Assembly (NCBI RefSeq): GCF_000959365.1
Contig: NZ_CP009555.1
Span: 3,472,001 to 3,536,000 of the forward strand
Length of the DNA: 64,000 nucleotides
Origin: Burkholderia oklahomensis C6786
GTDB lineage: Bacteria > Pseudomonadota > Gammaproteobacteria > Burkholderiales > Burkholderiaceae
Reading direction: 5' to 3'
This document shows, in pieces, positions 60,905-64,000 of the stretch. The notes beneath the pieces were generated by a model, which was given only the letters and a program-made list of their open reading frames with translations, had not been told where the DNA came from and ran no database searches. Position 1 is the first letter of the stretch, and each line of letters begins with the position of its first letter. The translations under genes and the position numbers were made by a program.

Positions 60905-61729
60905 ATGAGCGAAGCAGCACGCCGGCCACAGCCGGAAGCGGGGAGCGATCAGGGCGACGCCTCCGACGCGCTTTTCAACCAGTCGCTGGAAAAGGGAATC
61001 GCGGTGCTGCGCGCGTTCAGCGCGCAGCGGCGGACGATGACGCTGCCGGAGGTCGCCGAGGCGACGTCGATCACGAAGAGCTCCGCGCAGCGGATGATCT
61101 ACACGCTCGAGCGGCTCGGCTACGTGAGGAAGCATCCGCGCACGCGCCGCTATCAGCTGACGCCGCGCGTGATGCAGATCGGCTTCAACTATCTGGCGGC
61201 CGATACGCTGATCGACGTCGCGAACCCGTTCCTGTCGGAGCTCACGAACGTGACGGGCGAGACGACGAATCTGACCGAGCCGGACGGCGTCGACATGGTG
61301 TACGTCGCGCGCTTCGTCTGCACGAAATTCGTGCCGATCCACATGCCGATCGGCAGCCGCATTCCGATGTACTGCACGGCGTCGGGCCGCGCTTATCTGA
61401 GCGCGCTGCCCGACGGCGACGCGCACGCGCTGCTCGAGGCGAGCGAGCGCGTCGCGCACACGCAATACACGGTCACCGACATCGGCGCGATCGAGGCGCT
61501 GCTCGGCGGCGCGCGGCGCAACGGCTACGCGTCGAATCGCGAGGAGTTGTTCATCGGCGACATGACGATCGCGGCGCCCGTGCTCGACGGCGAGCGACGG
61601 CCGGTCGCGTCGGTGCACGTCGTCGCGCCGTCGAGCCGCTGGACGCTCGCCGACGCCGAGCAGCGGCTCGCGCCTGCGGTGATCGACTGCGCGCGGGGAA
61701 TATCGAATTCGATTCGGACGCTGGCGTAG
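60905..61729 (+). CDS. IclR-family transcriptional regulator
   Basis: 274 residues: N-terminal winged helix (LEKGIAVLRAFSAQRRTMTL; EVAEATSITKSSAQRMIYTL; YVRKHPRTRRYQLTPRVMQI) and the C-terminal effector domain (VPIHMPIGSRIPMYCTASGR, with DMTIAAPVLDGERRPVASVH). About 20 polar residues precede the helix-turn-helix. Divergent orientation suggests it controls the adjacent amino-acid transporter/oxidase operon. Confidence 0.93.
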   Translation: MSEAARRPQPEAGSDQGDASDALFNQSLEKGIAVLRAFSAQRRTMTLPEVAEATSITKSSAQRMIYTLERLGYVRKHPRTRRYQLTPRVMQIGFNYLAADTLIDVANPFLSELTNVTGETTNLTEPDGVDMVYVARFVCTKFVPIHMPIGSRIPMYCTASGRAYLSALPDGDAHALLEASERVAHTQYTVTDIGAIEALLGGARRNGYASNREELFIGDMTIAAPVLDGERRPVASVHVVAPSSRWTLADAEQRLAPAVIDCARGISNSIRTLA

Positions 61730-62066
61730 ACGAAGGCCGGGCGAAGCGGGCGGGGCATGCGCTTGGGTTGCGCGCGGCGTTTTGCGTCGCTGTTTTGGCG
61801 TTCACGTGTTCGGGCATTCGACGGCGCGAGGGAGCGGAGGCGGAAGGGCGAAGGAAAGGGCTGAGGAACCGAGGAACGGCCGCAGTGGCTATTGATCGAC
61901 CGGAATGATTCGATTGAGGTGCGGGATGCCGCGTGCCGCATGGCGGCCGACGCGGATCTGCGCGCCGTTCGACGGAGAGAAAGGCGGAGCGCTCGTCTGC
62001 GGCCGGAAAGCCGGCGCTCGAACGCCGCCGGACCGCGCGCCGACTGCGAGATCCGGTCCGGCCGGT
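61730..62066. other. 337-bp intergenic region
   Basis: Lies between the converging IclR and NlpC/P60 genes. No recognisable gene; no clear intrinsic terminator was found. Confidence 0.4.
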
Positions 62067-63275
62067 TCAGTAGCCGCCGTTCGCGAAGCGAGCGATTGGA
62101 TCGTCGCTCGTGCCGGTGGGGGCGGTGCTTGCGGAGCCGGGCGCGGTCGACGCGCGCAGGATCTGCACGCTGCCTGGCGCGGCGAGTTGCGCCTGGCGGG
62201 CTGCGGCGCGCGCGGTGGGAGGCGGCGGCTCGAACGCGTCCGCGGCGGCGTCGATCGGGTCGGCCGGCGACGTGCCTGCGACGGCGGCCGCCGTGCCTCC
62301 GCCTGTCGGTGGCGCGTACGACGATGCGGCCGCCGGCGAGGCGCCCGCGCCGGTCGATGCAATCGCGGGCGACGCCGCGCCCGCGGCCTGCGCCTGCCGC
62401 TGCGCGGCGGACATCGCGGACGGCGGCGGCTCGTACGGGTCGGCGGACGCCGTCGCGGCGGGCGCAGCCGCGTTCGGCGCCGGCGAATTCGCCGCATAAG
62501 CCGGCGCCGCGCCGGGCGTGGCGTTATGCGCCGAAGACGGTGCGTTCGCATTCGCCGCATAAGCGGATGACGCGCTCGGCGCGCTCGGCGCGGTTGCGCG
62601 AGCAACCGGTTGCTCGGCGGCATTCGCCGCGTAGGTCGATTGGGCCGATTGGGCCGCAGCCACCGCGGCCGCACGCGGCGCGGCGTCCGGTTGCCGGCTT
62701 GCCTGATAGGTCGGCGCATCGAATGGCGTCGGCTTCGCCTTCGGCGCGGCGACGCGCCGGATGCCGTCGAAGCGCTTCGCCCAATACGGATTCGTCAGGT
62801 AGTCGAGCCGCACGGTGCCGCCCGTCGACGGCGCGTTCACGAAGCGCAGCTTGCCGACGTAGATGCCGACGTGCGAATGCGGCCGGCCCGACGTGTTGAA
62901 GAAGATCAGATCGCCGGGCGCGATGCCGTCGGGATCGACCGATTCGCCGATCGAGCTCATGTCGGCCGTCGTGCGGGGCAGGTTGACGCTCGCCGCGCGG
63001 TCGACGACATAGCGCACGAGGCCGCTGCAGTCGAAGCCGCTGTCGGGCGTGTTGCCGCCCCAGCGATACGGGACGCCGACGAGGCTCATCGCCTGGATCG
63101 AGATTTCCTCGCGACCGACGCTGTGGTCGACGAAGTTCGGGAAGCCGCGCGGCGGCGCGTATGCGCGCGGCGTGGTGATCGCCATGCCGGACGACGAGCG
63201 CGCCGGCTTCTGCGGCGCGGTCGAACAGGCCGCGAGCAGCGAGATCACGAGAACGGACAGCGAAAGACGCAGCAT
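62067..63275 (-). CDS. NlpC/P60 (C40) lipoprotein peptidase with long Ala/Pro tail
   Basis: 402-residue lipoprotein; lipobox LLAAC with the lipidated Cys at about 17. The catalytic NlpC/P60 domain (about 55-180) has the nucleophile in FDCSGLVRYV, the His in HSHVGIYVG and the following Asn/His region, so it should cut peptidoglycan stem peptides. The remaining 220 residues are Ala/Pro/Ser-rich with YAAN and EPPP repeats and no predicted fold, far longer than in typical Spr/NlpC proteins. Confidence 0.9.
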   Translation of the reverse strand: MLRLSLSVLVISLLAACSTAPQKPARSSSGMAITTPRAYAPPRGFPNFVDHSVGREEISIQAMSLVGVPYRWGGNTPDSGFDCSGLVRYVVDRAASVNLPRTTADMSSIGESVDPDGIAPGDLIFFNTSGRPHSHVGIYVGKLRFVNAPSTGGTVRLDYLTNPYWAKRFDGIRRVAAPKAKPTPFDAPTYQASRQPDAAPRAAAVAAAQSAQSTYAANAAEQPVARATAPSAPSASSAYAANANAPSSAHNATPGAAPAYAANSPAPNAAAPAATASADPYEPPPSAMSAAQRQAQAAGAASPAIASTGAGASPAAASSYAPPTGGGTAAAVAGTSPADPIDAAADAFEPPPPTARAAARQAQLAAPGSVQILRASTAPGSASTAPTGTSDDPIARFANGGY

Positions 63276-63445
63276 GAGAGGCGGGCGAACGCGCTGCGCT
63301 CGCCAATCGTATGACGATGGTTAATCGCGATAGTAGTGCGTCCGGCGGGGCTTCCGCAAGAATTCTTGAGAAATTACTTGAAGTTGTGCGCGTAAATGTT
63401 GTGCAAGACGAACGTTCGCTCGCAGATGATTCGACCCCCGAAATG

Positions 63446-63479
63446 AAAAAAGCGGCGCCTGACGAATCAGGCGCCGCTT
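63446..63479 (-). terminator. Terminator of the PhoH-family gene
   Basis: Perfect 13-bp stem AAGCGGCGCCTGA/TCAGGCGCCGCTT with a four-base loop. On the minus strand the stem is followed by TTTTTT, 38 bp after the PhoH stop codon. Confidence 0.88.
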
Positions 63480-63516
63480 CGCGCTGGGGCCGCTCGGAGC
63501 GGCTGTCAGCGTGCCG

Positions 63517-64000
63517 TCACAGGATGTCGGACGCGTAGTCGGCAAGCCGCGAGCGCTCGCCGCGCGCGAGCGTCACGTGGCCGCTGTGGCCCCAGCCCTT
63601 GAAGCGGTCGACGACGTACGTGAGGCCCGAGCTGCCTTCCGTCAGGTACGGCGTGTCGATCTGCGCGATGTTGCCGAGGCAGATGATCTTCGTGCCCGGC
63701 CCCGCGCGCGTGACGAGCGTCTTCATCTGCTTCGGCGTCAGGTTCTGCGCCTCGTCGATGATCACGTACTTGTCGACGAACGTGCGGCCGCGCATGAAGT
63801 TCATGCTCTTCACCTTGAGGCGCGAGCGGATCAGCTCCTGCGTCGCCGCGCGGCCCCATTCGCCCGCTGCGTCGTCGGTCTTCTGCAGCACTTCGAGGTT
63901 GTCGTCGAACGCGCCCATCCACGGCTGCATCTTCTCTTCCTCGGTGCCCGGCAGAAAGCCGATGTCCTCGCCGACGGGCACGGTCGCGCGCGTGACGATG
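63517..64000 (-). CDS. PhoH-family ATPase/RNase (partial, C-terminal part)
   Basis: The frame runs off the right edge, so only about 160 C-terminal residues are visible. They match the PhoH domain of the PhoH2/YlaK type: VPVGEDIGFLPGTEEEKM, VIIDEAQNLTPKQMKTLVTR and IICLGNIAQIDTPYL, then a short C-terminal SSGLTYVVDRFKG. The expected N-terminal PIN domain would lie outside the window. An internal GTG could be mistaken for a start. Likely an ATP-dependent RNA-processing or toxin-type factor. Confidence 0.9.
   Translation of the reverse strand, partial: IVTRATVPVGEDIGFLPGTEEEKMQPWMGAFDDNLEVLQKTDDAAGEWGRAATQELIRSRLKVKSMNFMRGRTFVDKYVIIDEAQNLTPKQMKTLVTRAGPGTKIICLGNIAQIDTPYLTEGSSGLTYVVDRFKGWGHSGHVTLARGERSRLADYASDIL

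Noticed and set aside
63517..63981. Complete small PhoH gene starting at an internal GTG
   Set aside because: The frame continues through the GTG to the window edge with conserved PhoH sequence before it, so the gene is truncated by the window.

Overview
The window is GC-rich (roughly two-thirds G+C by eye) with compact operons and strong G/C bias at third codon positions. Protein sequences and gene order (ygfZ | mltG-tmk-holB, rpsF-priB-rpsR-rplI-dnaB, DUF47-pit, gcl-hyi-glxR) point to a beta-proteobacterium of the genus Burkholderia, most like the B. pseudomallei/thailandensis group and its main chromosome. The species call is recognition, not a search. No rRNA, tRNA, intact insertion sequence, prophage or CRISPR array was seen.

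Layout. 0-14 kb: a YbbA-type ABC ATPase; pgi, the NAD(P)HX repair enzyme and a DadA-like dehydrogenase on the minus strand; purL; then a minus-strand run selO-msrB-yciB-bolA-parvulin. 14-20 kb: fatty-acid catabolism (AlkK-like acyl-CoA ligase, FadB-like multienzyme, thiolase) with a nicotinamidase inserted. 20-23.5 kb: a poorly coding stretch with three small proteins of unknown function. 23.5-27 kb: small metabolic enzymes (Dabb protein, hotdog thioesterase, MDR reductase, HSL-type esterase, GNAT). A 280-bp heptamer array follows. 27.6-34.5 kb: NRDE protein and ygfZ, divergent from mltG-tmk-holB-GNAT-tatD-ankyrin. 34.6-39.3 kb: a Rap1a/Tai-type protein, an MscS-type channel, an AAA ATPase and a GT4 glycosyltransferase. 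39.5-43.5 kb: small envelope or stress proteins and an L-asparaginase.

44-48.8 kb: the glyoxylate-to-glycerate module (glxR, hyi, gcl) divergent from a LysR regulator, then an octamer array. 49-52.1 kb: an ECF sigma/anti-sigma pair divergent from a metallophosphoesterase and a CuA-like cupredoxin. The two transcription units carry matching promoter-like elements (GGGAATA-N16-GGTAWG) facing opposite ways, so I predict one autoregulated ECF regulon. 52.2-57.1 kb: ribosomal protein/primosome operon, dnaB and a phosphate transporter with its PhoU-like partner. 57.3-61.7 kb: a polar amino-acid ABC transporter in an overlapping operon with a PuuB-like oxidase, divergent from an IclR regulator. 62-64 kb: an NlpC/P60 lipoprotein with a long repetitive tail, and the end of a PhoH-family gene cut by the window edge.

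Most of the window is core housekeeping. The least explained parts are the ECF/CuA-like locus, the orphan Rap1a-like protein beside a periplasmic ankyrin, the small-protein region at 20-23.5 kb, and two pure short-unit tandem arrays that both lie between converging genes.
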